NCBI RefSeq assembly: GCF_014284335.1
Contig: NZ_JACOGF010000002.1
Coordinates: forward strand, 266,659 to 330,658
Length of the DNA: 64,000 nt
From: Undibacterium hunanense
Lineage (GTDB): Bacteria > Pseudomonadota > Gammaproteobacteria > Burkholderiales > Burkholderiaceae_D
Reading direction: 5' to 3'
Both the position numbers and the translations under genes were made by a program. The notes beneath the pieces were generated by a model. The model was not told the origin of the DNA. It made no database searches and saw only the letters and a list, made by a program, of their open reading frames with translations. Shown in pieces: positions 50,616 through 59,142 of the stretch (its first letter is position 1; each line of letters starts with the position of its first letter).

Positions 50616-51680
50616 TCAAGGCCTGGGAATTTGCCCGCTGTCTATCAATTGCTGGAACATGTCCTGAATTGTAACTTGCAAGGGCCGATAGGACATCTTC
50701 AGTTCACGCACGCTCTTGCTGTTATCTGCCTGCCAGCCATAAGCAACATTCCTGGTAATCATCTTGCGGGTGATGCTTTTGTCCGCCAGTGGTGCAAACA
50801 GCCAAACCAGCCATTTTGGCAATATGCGACGCGGGACTGGGTAGGCATCATATTTCGGCAGCAGAGCCTCAGCAATCTTGGGTAGCGAGGTGTTGTGTCC
50901 GGAAACGATGTGACGCCCCTTGGCGTTTGGCAGGTAGGCTGCGTGTAGGTGCGCGTCGGCTACATCCCGCACGTCGACCGCGCCGCATCCGATATCGGGA
51001 ATGCCCGCTTTCATTCGCCCGTTACCCAGCTGGCGGACGAAATTGAAGCTCTCAGATGAGGTGCCTTGCACATTCAGCCCAGGGCCAAGAATGAAACTGG
51101 GGTTGATGACGACCAGATCCCAGCGCGACTGTTTCTGCACGATGCTCCAGGCTTCCCGTTCGGCCACAGTTTTCGAATAGGAATAAGGGACATGCTGCAG
51201 CGAAGAACTGGTATTCCAGATATCTTCCGTCAGAACTTGCCCCGGTGCGTTTTCGATATCTGCGCAATCTCCGTAAATGGCTGCGCAACTGCTGGTCAGG
51301 ACCACCCGTTGGACAGATTCCGTCTTGCTTGCTGTTTCCAGAACATTGCGCGTCCCCAGTTTTGCCGGATCAACGAGTTCCGTTTGCGGGTCGCCAACCT
51401 CCAGTTTGAAAGGTGACGCAGTATGGAAGACGACCGCACACCCCTGCATCGCTTCAGTATAAGAACCCTTGTCAAGCAGATCGGCCTTGAAGTAAAGAAT
51501 GGTCCCAGGCAAGCGCAAGGCCAACTGATTGAGGTGCGCAAGTTTGTCTGCATCCTTGGGATTGCGTACCGCGGCATGGACTGTGACGCCTTCTTCCAGA
51601 AGACGTTTCACAATCCAGCCGGCAAGATAGCCGGTGGCACCAGTCACCAGTACAGGTTTGGTCTTGTCAATATTTAGCAT
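50616..51680 (-). CDS. NAD(P)-dependent extended SDR (dihydroflavonol reductase-like)
   Basis: The 354-residue protein has the extended short-chain dehydrogenase fold: cofactor motif VLVTGATGYLAGWIVKRLLE (TGxxGxxA), VVFHTASPF, the catalytic Ser region VVLTSSCAAIYG, and YSYSK (YxxxK). The closest general type is the 4-dihydromethyl-trisporate/dihydroflavonol-4-reductase/cinnamoyl-CoA-like group that reduces carbonyls with NADPH. ATG 51680 is chosen because the Rossmann motif starts 10 residues later. The AraC-family gene lies downstream on the same strand, 97 bp away. Confidence 0.9.
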   Translation of the reverse strand: MLNIDKTKPVLVTGATGYLAGWIVKRLLEEGVTVHAAVRNPKDADKLAHLNQLALRLPGTILYFKADLLDKGSYTEAMQGCAVVFHTASPFKLEVGDPQTELVDPAKLGTRNVLETASKTESVQRVVLTSSCAAIYGDCADIENAPGQVLTEDIWNTSSSLQHVPYSYSKTVAEREAWSIVQKQSRWDLVVINPSFILGPGLNVQGTSSESFNFVRQLGNGRMKAGIPDIGCGAVDVRDVADAHLHAAYLPNAKGRHIVSGHNTSLPKIAEALLPKYDAYPVPRRILPKWLVWLFAPLADKSITRKMITRNVAYGWQADNSKSVRELKMSYRPLQVTIQDMFQQLIDSGQIPRP

Positions 51681-51925
51681 GGCTTTGCTCTCACAGGTTG
51701 TTGACTCATAAGGGGCCGGTCGCTTGCTGGTCCGGCCTTGTAAATGAAAGCCATTTTCCCCTTTAGCTGGCGCGTAAGCGTCATCAATACGCGCCGCATC
51801 ACATTCAATATGCGCCATTTGTGTGGCGCGTTCTGCATCATTACTGGCGTTATCGGGTGATGTCTGATCCAGATACGGGCCTTAAGCTACGTGAACGATC
51901 TATTTTTAACCAGGAGGCATCAGTG

Positions 51926-52567
51926 ATGAAGAACAGACTTTTCATGAGCGGGGCAACAAAAACAGTAATGATGCTGGTCAGCTTTCTTGTGTGCCATGTA
52001 TCGATGGCGGCACCGGAATGGACACTGGCCAAGGATGCAGAAGGTATCAGGGTCTATACCCAGGCCGTGGCAGGTTCGCCACTTCGTGAGTTCAGGGGTG
52101 AGGTGGACATTGCTGCTACTCCGGAGCAGGTTGTCAGGGTATTGAAGGATGCGAATTCTTTTCGCAAGTGGATGCCGAATGTAGTTGTTTCGGAACTGTT
52201 AAAATCGTCCGAAACGGATCAGCACCACTACCTTGAAAATGCAGTGCCGTGGCCGCTAGTGAATCGTGATGGGGTCTACCACTTCATGTATTCGCATTCG
52301 GATGAAGGGGGGATTGCTGTCACTACGGTACGCGTGGAAGCACTTCCTGATTATTTGCCAAAGAAGGATGGCAAAGTCCGGATTCCAAAGTCAGATGGAT
52401 ACTGGAAAATCATCCCGGTGGCTTCCGGCGTCAAAGTGATCTGGCAGATTCACGCCTATCCCGGAGGTGAGATACCTGCGTGGCTGGTCAACAGTACCGT
52501 CATTGACACGCCATTCAAAACCCTCAAGGGTTTGCGTAATTTCCTGCAGCCAGAAGCTAAGCACTAG
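51926..52567 (+). CDS. Exported START domain protein
   Basis: The 213-residue protein has a signal peptide (MMLVSFLVCHVSMAAP) and a START/SRPBCC lipid-binding fold: WTLAKDAEGIRVYTQAVAGS, FRGEVDIAATPEQVVRVLKD, FRKWMPNVVVSELLK, YHYLENAVPWPLVNRD-like segment (HHYLENAVPWPLVNRDGV). It would bind a lipid or hydrophobic ligand in the periplasm. AGGAGG eight bases before ATG 51926 fixes the start. It is divergent from the reductase gene and followed by an NAD-binding protein gene, likely co-transcribed. Confidence 0.9.
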   Translation: MKNRLFMSGATKTVMMLVSFLVCHVSMAAPEWTLAKDAEGIRVYTQAVAGSPLREFRGEVDIAATPEQVVRVLKDANSFRKWMPNVVVSELLKSSETDQHHYLENAVPWPLVNRDGVYHFMYSHSDEGGIAVTTVRVEALPDYLPKKDGKVRIPKSDGYWKIIPVASGVKVIWQIHAYPGGEIPAWLVNSTVIDTPFKTLKGLRNFLQPEAKH

Positions 52568-52644
52568 TGGACCTTGCCTGAAAGAAGTCCAAACCAATTC
52601 ACAACACATTCACCGTACATTCACCACACTTCACGGATAAACAT

Positions 52645-53361
52645 ATGCAGCAAACTCTTCCCGGTCTTGATCCTGCCCAGGCGAAAGCCGCGCCTGTAAC
52701 CAGAAAAGTCCTGATCGCCGGTGCTACCGGACTGGTGGGCGGACTTATACTTCAAGGCCTGATCGAAGATGCGACCGTCGGGGAAGTTCATGCATTGGTC
52801 AGACGGGAGCTTGCTGTCCGGCATCCCAAGCTGTTCACCCATGTGATCGATTTCAAATCGATTCCAGCCTTGCCGCCGGTTGATGAGGTGTATCTGGCAC
52901 TGGGTACAACCATCCGGCAAGCAGGAAGCCGTGCGGCTTTCCGTGCAGTGGACTTCGATGCAAATCTCGCCGTGGCCAGGGCAGCACTGATGTCCGGAGC
53001 AAAACGAATCGGACTGGTCAGTGCCTACAGCGCGAACGCCGGCGCATCAATTTTCTATACCCGCGTCAAAGGCGAACTCGAAGATGCATTGAACCTGCTT
53101 TCCACCGAAACCCTGGTCATTGCCCGGCCATCGTTCTTGCTGGGTGACCGCGATGCGCTGAAGCAGCCAAGTCGCTATGGAGAAAAGATGGGTATCTGGC
53201 TCAGCAAGCTGCTTAACCCCCTGCTACCAGCGAATTACCGACCCGTCGAAGCACGAAAAGTCGCGAATGGATTGTTGGCGATGGTGCCATCCTGTCACGG
53301 GAAGATGATACTGCTGTCAAAAGATATCCAGCATTTCGATACGCCGTCTTCCATCAGATGA
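52645..53361 (+). CDS. NAD(P)-binding oxidoreductase, HTATIP2-like
   Basis: The 238-residue atypical SDR has the Rossmann motif KVLIAGATGLVGGLILQGLI (residues about 21-40), then VHALVRRE, VDEVYLALGTTIRQAGSRAA and KRIGLVSAYSANAGASIFYT. A YxxxK pair is seen in FYTRVKGELE. It is short, as in the HTATIP2/YwnB-like group that binds NADPH. It follows the START gene by 77 bp in the same direction. Substrate unknown. Confidence 0.88.
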   Translation: MQQTLPGLDPAQAKAAPVTRKVLIAGATGLVGGLILQGLIEDATVGEVHALVRRELAVRHPKLFTHVIDFKSIPALPPVDEVYLALGTTIRQAGSRAAFRAVDFDANLAVARAALMSGAKRIGLVSAYSANAGASIFYTRVKGELEDALNLLSTETLVIARPSFLLGDRDALKQPSRYGEKMGIWLSKLLNPLLPANYRPVEARKVANGLLAMVPSCHGKMILLSKDIQHFDTPSSIR

Positions 53362-53395
53362 CGGATATTGATTGTCGATGCATCGTGCAATAAAA

Positions 53396-53417
53396 ATGCC
53401 CGGCATAGTCCGGGCAT
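53396..53417. terminator. Bidirectional terminator
   Basis: ATGCCCGG and CCGGGCAT form an 8-bp stem with a six-base loop. The minus-strand side runs into TTTTTA and the plus-strand side into CTTCATT. It lies between the converging NAD-binding protein and ene-reductase genes. Confidence 0.8.
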
Positions 53418-53457
53418 CTTCATTGCAACGAGTTTGATCAAGTTCGATCAAATTCGA

Positions 53458-54522
53458 TCAAGCAGCTTGCAGGCTGGGGTAATCCGTATAACCCTTGGCA
53501 CCTGGCGAATAGAAAGTCGAAGCATCAGGCGCGTTCAATTCTGCACCTTGTTTGATACGTTCCGGCAAGTCAGGGTTGGCCAGGAAGCTGGTGCCAAAGG
53601 CAATTGCATCGAGCTTGCCGCTGCTGATAGCCTGGTTGGCTTCATCGGCCTTGTAACCCATATTGCCTACCAATACACCCTTGTAGTTTTCGCGGGCAAC
53701 CGTCATGACATCGCCGGTTTGTGCCTGGAAGAAGTCAGAACGCATCACATGCAGATACGCCAGCTTGAAATCATTCAGGCGGGTAGTCAGGTAAGAAATC
53801 AAAGCCAGCGGATCGCTATCCTTCATGCTGTTATAGCTGTTGAGAGGCGACAGGCGCAGACCCACCTTGTCAGAGCCGATAGCAGCATTGACCGCAGTCA
53901 ATACTTCAAACAGGAAACGTGCACGGTTTTCGATAGAGCCACCATAACTGTCAGTGCGCTGGTTGGCGCTGTCACGCAAGAACTCGTCGATCAGGTAACC
54001 ATTGGCACCATGTACTTCAACACCGTCAAAGCCAGCAGCAATCGCATTTTTTGCACCTTGTGCATAGGCGGCTACCAGCGCCGGGATTTCATCCAGGCGT
54101 AGTTCACGTGGCACAGCGTTAGGGATTTTGCCGTTTGGTGTCTGTACTTCTGAATCGATGGCGATGGCGCTTGGGCCTACGTTTTCAATACCGTTGTTGA
54201 ATGCAGGCACGGCAGCGCGGCCAGCGTGCCAGATCTGCATAAAAATCTTGCCACCTTTGGCGTGCACGGCGTCTGTCACAACTTTCCATGCAGCGATTTG
54301 TTCAGCGTTGTAGATGCCTGGTTCAGCATAGAAAGCCGAGGTGTTTTCAGCCACCATCGTGCATTCAGTGATGATCAGACCGGCACTGGCGCGCTGGCTA
54401 TAGTATTCCGCCATCAGGGCGTTAGGCATATGACCGGCATCGGCACGGGCACGTGTCAACGGGGCCATCAGGATACGGTTAGGCAGTGAAACAGAACCAG
54501 TTTGCAGGGGATTGAATAACAT
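53458..54522 (-). CDS. Old yellow enzyme family alkene reductase (NemA-like)
   Basis: This 354-residue FMN enzyme reduces activated C=C bonds and nitro-compounds with NADPH. Signatures include ILMAPLTRARAD, the active-site region IFMQIWHAGRAA, FDGVEVHGANGYLIDEFLRD, NQRTDSYGGSIENRARFL and VGLRLSPLN. The substrate-binding pair appears as HGAN (His/Asn). It is transcribed toward the terminator at 53396. A copy of the operator of the adjacent TetR gene lies about 130 bp upstream of its ATG, so induction by electrophiles is likely. Confidence 0.95.
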   Translation of the reverse strand: MLFNPLQTGSVSLPNRILMAPLTRARADAGHMPNALMAEYYSQRASAGLIITECTMVAENTSAFYAEPGIYNAEQIAAWKVVTDAVHAKGGKIFMQIWHAGRAAVPAFNNGIENVGPSAIAIDSEVQTPNGKIPNAVPRELRLDEIPALVAAYAQGAKNAIAAGFDGVEVHGANGYLIDEFLRDSANQRTDSYGGSIENRARFLFEVLTAVNAAIGSDKVGLRLSPLNSYNSMKDSDPLALISYLTTRLNDFKLAYLHVMRSDFFQAQTGDVMTVARENYKGVLVGNMGYKADEANQAISSGKLDAIAFGTSFLANPDLPERIKQGAELNAPDASTFYSPGAKGYTDYPSLQAA

Positions 54523-54648
54523 TTCTTTTTTCCTTTATCGGGACATGTGGGGTCAGCAAAAACAAACAGCAAAACTTAAAAATCAAGGCAGATAAGCCAC
54601 AATTGAAATGCTATGTGTAGCTTAATTAAAATACTTCAAGATAAAAAT

Positions 54649-54663
54649 TAGACTGGTCGTCTA
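54649..54663. promoter_or_regulatory. NemR-type operator of the ene-reductase gene
   Basis: TAGACTGGTCGTCTA is an inverted repeat (TAGAC-N5-GTCTA). The same box, TAGACCAGTCGTCTA, precedes the TetR gene at 55346, with shared AAATTA on its left. Two matching sites at the two regulated genes make a TetR/NemR operator likely. Confidence 0.8.
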
Positions 54664-54736
54664 TAAAAATTGCAAAGTTAAATGCAGAGCTAAATCGTTT
54701 ATATTTATATCAACTTCGGGAAATTCGGTTTAGGTT

Positions 54737-55333
54737 TTACAACTGAAGCATCTTGCGGGTGGCCCGCATGGCGCTTTCCAGCGCACTCATGTCTCGTCGC
54801 ATCTTGGCCAGCAGTGTTGCACCCAGCCACATTTGATACAGAGTCTGGGCGCAATGGGCCGCATCCAGATCAGTTGGCAGCGAGCCATCGGCAATACCTT
54901 CACGCATACAGTCTGCCAGGCGGGCAATAATACTGTCGGTACCATGTTGTAAAGCCAGCCGCATTGCTTCAGACAAATCCGATACTTCGCCACCCAGCTT
55001 CGCCGCCAGACACTGGCATTGCACGCTTTCACCCGGACGTTCCGGCAACCAGCCTTGCCAGTAACGCATCAGGCGCTGAGCCGCAGGTTCATCACTGCTT
55101 TTCAACAGCGCATCGATTGCCGCCAGGTAACCAGCAAAATAATCGTCCAGCAAGGCTTCACCAAACAATTCCTTGGATTTGAAATAGTGATAAAACGAAC
55201 CCTTGGGCACCGCAGCCGCTTTCAACACTTCATTCAGCCCGACCACAGAAAAGCCCTTGCCCAAAATAATGGGCTTGGCAGTATCGAGGATATGTTGCCT
55301 GACATCGGCGCGCGGAGTATTCATGGTTCGCAT
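54737..55333 (-). CDS. TetR family repressor (NemR-like)
   Basis: The 198-residue repressor has an N-terminal TetR helix-turn-helix (GLNEVLKAAAVPKGSFYHYF) and a TetR_C domain. Cys106 and Cys108 in VQCQCLAAKLGGEVSDL align with the redox-sensing Cys106 region of E. coli NemR, which responds to quinones, hypochlorite and methylglyoxal. Its own promoter carries the shared operator at 55346-55360, 13 bp upstream of the start. It is co-directional with the ene-reductase gene but 214 bp upstream with a separate operator. ATG 55324 is an alternative start. Confidence 0.93.
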   Translation of the reverse strand: MRTMNTPRADVRQHILDTAKPIILGKGFSVVGLNEVLKAAAVPKGSFYHYFKSKELFGEALLDDYFAGYLAAIDALLKSSDEPAAQRLMRYWQGWLPERPGESVQCQCLAAKLGGEVSDLSEAMRLALQHGTDSIIARLADCMREGIADGSLPTDLDAAHCAQTLYQMWLGATLLAKMRRDMSALESAMRATRKMLQL

Positions 55334-55345
55334 TCTAGATCAAAT

Positions 55346-55360
55346 TAGACCAGTCGTCTA
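55346..55360. promoter_or_regulatory. NemR-type autoregulatory operator
   Basis: TAGACCAGTCGTCTA (TAGAC-N5-GTCTA) lies 13-27 bp upstream of the repressor start, matching the site upstream of the ene-reductase gene at 13 of 15 positions. Confidence 0.8.
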
Positions 55361-55490
55361 GTAAATTTATTTTAATCTTGTTTGCCGGGGTAAGGGGGCC
55401 TTACTCTTACCTGTAATCTCAAATTAGTCCCTCCAGCAAAGGCTGGCTGCCGTCCGGAATAATGTGCTTGACAGAAAATGACCAGGAAAT

Positions 55491-55540
55491 CCCCTCCCTT
55501 TCAAGGGGAGGGCCAGGGTGGGGATGGGTTTCTGTCGATT
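55491..55540. repeat. Interspersed GC-rich repeat, copy 2
   Basis: CCCCTCCCTTTCAAGGGGAG continues into GGCCAGGGTGGGGATGGGTT, matching copy 1 at 42487. It lies between the repressor and aspartokinase genes. The inverted arm present in copy 1 is missing. Confidence 0.75.
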
Positions 55541-55587
55541 GACTATAGACGAATTTACATCGAAAACTGCGAAATCCCGCTACCGCC

Positions 55588-56991
55588 TCACCCCTTAAAG
55601 AACTCGGCATGTATGGCTTGCAAAGCCAGCTTCCTGTCCTCTTGCTGCACCAGCATATAGGCCGCCACTTCACTGGCACCCGCAGCCGCGAGGCAGACAT
55701 GCACACCTGCCGCAATAGCGGCCGACAGGGCGCGGCTGGCAATCGCTCCACCTACATCAGATGCTTCCAGTACGCCATCGCCCACCACGGCAACGATGGC
55801 TACCTCGGCATTGCGTGATACTTCCACCACGCCCGCCAGGTGATGTTCCATCAGCGCCGCGTAGGCGGCATCCAGATGATCACGCGCCACCAGAATATTG
55901 ATGGCAGTCTGTGCTGTCAGCACACTCTTGATATTGATACCGTTCGCGTCCAGCGTATGAGTCACCTGCGCCAGGATGCCGGGCTTGAAACCCACGCCAG
56001 GGCCATGCAGCTTCAGTATCGCCACGTCTTCGGTTGAAGTGACACTTTTCACTACGTCGCGTGTCACCTTGCGCTGCGCATTGATGATGGTGTAAGGCTG
56101 CAAGCCGCGTTCCGGGCGGGTGATGTTCAGGATGCGGATAGGGATATTCTGATCAAACAAAGGCTCTACCGTGCGCGGGTGCAGGATCTTGGCACCAAAG
56201 TAAGACAGCTCGGCGGCTTCCAGGTAATTCAACTGCGAGATGGTGTGCGGTACGGCTACCGTGCCGGGGTCGGCACTCAGGAAACCATCGACATCCTTCC
56301 ACACGTCCAGCGATTCTGCTCCTATGCAACAGGCAATCGATGCAGCCGAATAGTCAGAACCACCACGCCCAAACAAGGTCGCCTTGCCATTGCTGTCAAC
56401 GCCATAAAAGCCGGGTACGACAATCACTTCATCGCCCTCCAGGGCTTTGGCGACAGCAGGTGTACTGACTTTAAAATCACAGGCCGCATTGCCAAACACA
56501 CCATCTGTGACTAAACCTATATCTTCTGGCAAAGCTTCACGTGCCCTGATGCCACGACTCAGCAAGACCTCTGTCAGCAACAGGCTGGACAGGCGCTCGC
56601 CATAACTGAGGATGGCATCATTCACAAACGTCGGCACGTCACCGATGCAGTGTATGCCTGTCAAATATCGGTCCAGTTGGTCCAGCCGTACTACCAATGC
56701 CTTTTCTATACGAGCGCGCTGTGCCGCATCGTTGATATTTGCTTCCAGTATTTGCTTTTTCAGTGCCCGCAGGTTGAGCGTGTAATCCTGGCTTTCGGCC
56801 AGAGCCGCTGCCGTGCCCGCCCCTTCTCTTGCGGCCTGTACACAGGCAATCAGCGCATTGGTAATGCCATAAAACGCCGAAACCACCAGCACCAGAGGAC
56901 GCTGATAAGTTTGTACTACGCTGACGACGCGGTTGATATCTTCAGGCTGACGCAGGTTGGAACCACCAAATTTGACGACGATTTTTTTCAT
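55588..56991 (-). CDS. Aspartate kinase
   Basis: This 467-residue enzyme phosphorylates aspartate, the first step toward lysine, methionine, threonine and diaminopimelate. The N-terminal kinase domain has KFGGSNL (residues 7-13; many enzymes have KFGGTS), the catalytic region GRGGSDYSAASIA and DVWKDVDGFLSADP. The C-terminal part carries two ACT domains (DVAILKLHGPGVGFKPGILA and VAIVAVVGDGVLEASDVGG). Length and order fit the monofunctional ThrA/MetL-like class rather than the shorter LysC of most betaproteobacteria, so it may be a second aspartokinase. ATG 56991 has GGA upstream. Confidence 0.93.
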   Translation of the reverse strand: MKKIVVKFGGSNLRQPEDINRVVSVVQTYQRPLVLVVSAFYGITNALIACVQAAREGAGTAAALAESQDYTLNLRALKKQILEANINDAAQRARIEKALVVRLDQLDRYLTGIHCIGDVPTFVNDAILSYGERLSSLLLTEVLLSRGIRAREALPEDIGLVTDGVFGNAACDFKVSTPAVAKALEGDEVIVVPGFYGVDSNGKATLFGRGGSDYSAASIACCIGAESLDVWKDVDGFLSADPGTVAVPHTISQLNYLEAAELSYFGAKILHPRTVEPLFDQNIPIRILNITRPERGLQPYTIINAQRKVTRDVVKSVTSTEDVAILKLHGPGVGFKPGILAQVTHTLDANGINIKSVLTAQTAINILVARDHLDAAYAALMEHHLAGVVEVSRNAEVAIVAVVGDGVLEASDVGGAIASRALSAAIAAGVHVCLAAAGASEVAAYMLVQQEDRKLALQAIHAEFFKG

Positions 56992-57238
56992 TGCAATTTC
57001 CAAAACAGGGATGGCAGATTGATCAGAGACATTCCACAGCCATGCCGCAAAAGCTGGCAACAGATATGAAATGACGCATATCGAAACCGACAAGGGTAAT
57101 GCAGGCAAGTTGACAGGTCAACGCGCTTGCTCATTCATCCCGCAAGCAAATGGCAAAACCCGGTCTTGTTCACCCATATGATCTGGCGCTTCAAGCCTTA
57201 TAGTAGGATCATTGCGCGTACTATGACCCTGCCTCACC

Positions 57239-58795
57239 ATGAAAAAATGCCAAGCCCCGGATCACCCCCATTGCACGCACTGGGTGGCTGAAGGCGAAGC
57301 CATCTGCGCTGCTGGCCACTCGCAAGCAGCGACGGCAAACGCTAGCCGCACCGCTGTGTTAAAGGCATCGGCAGGCATTATCACCCGGCAAGCGGTGGCA
57401 ACTACAGCAAGCAATCTGCATCTGCATTTCAGCGGCTACGATCCACGCGCAGCTGGTGGGCGTCAAACCATACGGCTGGAATTGCGTGGCACACTGCCGC
57501 CCGACATCCGCAGCCTGGCAGTACAGTTGCGTTCAGAGCTGATTGCCACTGGTGCATCCACACATAGGCTATTGCGCACCACGTCCGGCCAATGGCAACC
57601 TTTGCTGATCAGTTTTACCTCCAAAAACAAAGAGCATGGGCAATACCTGCTGGAAGTCGCTCTACTGCATGAACCAGCAGACAGAGACCAGCGCAAATGG
57701 ATATGCACCAGCGTGCTCTTCGTCCCGCGCTCAGATGCCACACTGACAGAAATTCATAGTGTGTTTTTGGCAGTACAAAAAAATGTCCGGGTCCTGGCGG
57801 AAGATGGTGCAATCGCTACTTTAAGTGGCTGGGGGCAGTCCAGCGCCTATGCGCAAGGCAATATGAATATAGAAATCAATGCCAAAGACGCAGCCATTGC
57901 CAAGCTGGATATGCAGCCTCTCACAGGCAAATCAGAAATTGCCATGGGTACCATCGCATGGGATGAAGAACTGATCGAAGTCGCACCAGAGCAAGAAGCC
58001 ACGACCAGGCAAGTTGCGATACCAAATGTTGCAAAAGCACCAGCCAGGATAGTCACCAATACCAGCAATACTGGCGCCAATAGCACCAGCGGTACCAGCG
58101 CCACCACCACAGCCATAGGCTCGGCCAGTCTGGTAACAATGGACAGGGCACAGCCACACGGCACCATACGGCTGTTCGCCCGGGATGAATGGGTGCTGGG
58201 TCGCATGGAACAACAAGCCCAGGCCGATATCCTGCTCAGCCACCGCACCAGCACCGCGTCAGAGAATGCCCGGCTAAGCCGCCGCATCAGCGCCCGCCAT
58301 GCCGTCATCCGCAGAAAAGGTGAGGATGCAGAAATCATTGATGTATCACGCTATGGCACTTTGCTCGACGGTATCAGTATGGAGAAAGACCAGTCCTACA
58401 CCTTGCGCACCGGCATGCACATCGAGTTTTGTGCCAGTGTCAGAGGCATAGTGAAACTGCAAGTGCTTGCTATACAGCCGCACGCCATCATTGTCGCTGA
58501 GGCAGATGCCAATCCTGGGGCTGAATTGTTGTACCTGCTGAAATCCGAAACCCGTCCCGCTGCACCAGATACCAGCGCAACGTCAGCATTGCCCTTGCTG
58601 TTTCATTTTCAGGGTAGTTTCTGGTACCGGGACGGTCGCACTTTGCAAGATACAAGGCTGAACGAGTTGGCCGACATCAAAGCAATGCCCCCGCTAGCGG
58701 CAGGCTTGCGTTATTTCGACGTGCCGTATAAGGAAATGGCATTTCATGTTTACCCGCAAATCCAATTTGCTTGGCAATCAACTACAGGAAAATGA
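57239..58795 (+). CDS. FHA domain protein with N-terminal Cys cluster
   Basis: The 518-residue protein starts with a compact metal-binding-like cluster (C4, C12, C23, H26 in KKCQAPDHPHCTHW and AICAAGHSQ). A beta-rich region of about 180 residues follows, then a low-complexity Thr/Ser/Ala linker near 265-290. An FHA domain occupies about 300-380 (WVLGR, DILLSHR, RLSRRISARHAVIRRKG, IIDVSRYGTLLDG), with the Arg/Ser/His residues for phosphothreonine binding apparently in place. The C-terminus is unassigned. No kinase is adjacent. It is convergent with the small twin-CX3C protein gene. Confidence 0.85.
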   Translation: MKKCQAPDHPHCTHWVAEGEAICAAGHSQAATANASRTAVLKASAGIITRQAVATTASNLHLHFSGYDPRAAGGRQTIRLELRGTLPPDIRSLAVQLRSELIATGASTHRLLRTTSGQWQPLLISFTSKNKEHGQYLLEVALLHEPADRDQRKWICTSVLFVPRSDATLTEIHSVFLAVQKNVRVLAEDGAIATLSGWGQSSAYAQGNMNIEINAKDAAIAKLDMQPLTGKSEIAMGTIAWDEELIEVAPEQEATTRQVAIPNVAKAPARIVTNTSNTGANSTSGTSATTTAIGSASLVTMDRAQPHGTIRLFARDEWVLGRMEQQAQADILLSHRTSTASENARLSRRISARHAVIRRKGEDAEIIDVSRYGTLLDGISMEKDQSYTLRTGMHIEFCASVRGIVKLQVLAIQPHAIIVAEADANPGAELLYLLKSETRPAAPDTSATSALPLLFHFQGSFWYRDGRTLQDTRLNELADIKAMPPLAAGLRYFDVPYKEMAFHVYPQIQFAWQSTTGK

Positions 58796-58797
58796 GC

Positions 58798-59097
58798 TTA
58801 ATCTTCAAATTTGCAGATCTTGCTGCATATTTTTGTCAGTGATCGTTTCATTCTTTCTATTTCATTTTTTTCGGCTTCATCCAGTTCTTTGATTTTGACC
58901 GGATCAGTTTCTTCTTTCTTTTTTGCCTGGATTTTCATCAATTTTTCCTTGAAGCTGTCTTCGGTAGCTTCTGGATCTTCGAATGGTAATGTAGTACAGC
59001 GCCTGTAACATTCCTTTGGCGTTGTAGCAGTTTGGGCACTGGCGTTCAATGTCGAGCCGATAGCTGCTAGCAAGAGAATTCGTACTATATTTTTCAT
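58798..59097 (-). CDS. Secreted twin-CX3C helical protein, 99 aa
   Basis: The product has a signal peptide (LLLAAIGSTLNASAQ) and a charged helical mature part. Cysteines are C30-x3-C34 and C91-x3-C95, separated by 56 residues rich in Lys and Glu with heptad-like spacing (KIQAKKKEETDPVKIKELDE). Two antiparallel helices clipped by two disulfides would be the natural fold. AAGGA precedes the ATG. It lies 45 bp downstream of the TonB receptor gene on the same strand, so they are probably co-transcribed. No family is recognised. Confidence 0.8.
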   Translation of the reverse strand: MKNIVRILLLAAIGSTLNASAQTATTPKECYRRCTTLPFEDPEATEDSFKEKLMKIQAKKKEETDPVKIKELDEAEKNEIERMKRSLTKICSKICKFED

Positions 59098-59142
59098 TTA
59101 TATTCCTTTGTATTGGTGAATCTCGAATCAATTGTGTGGGCT

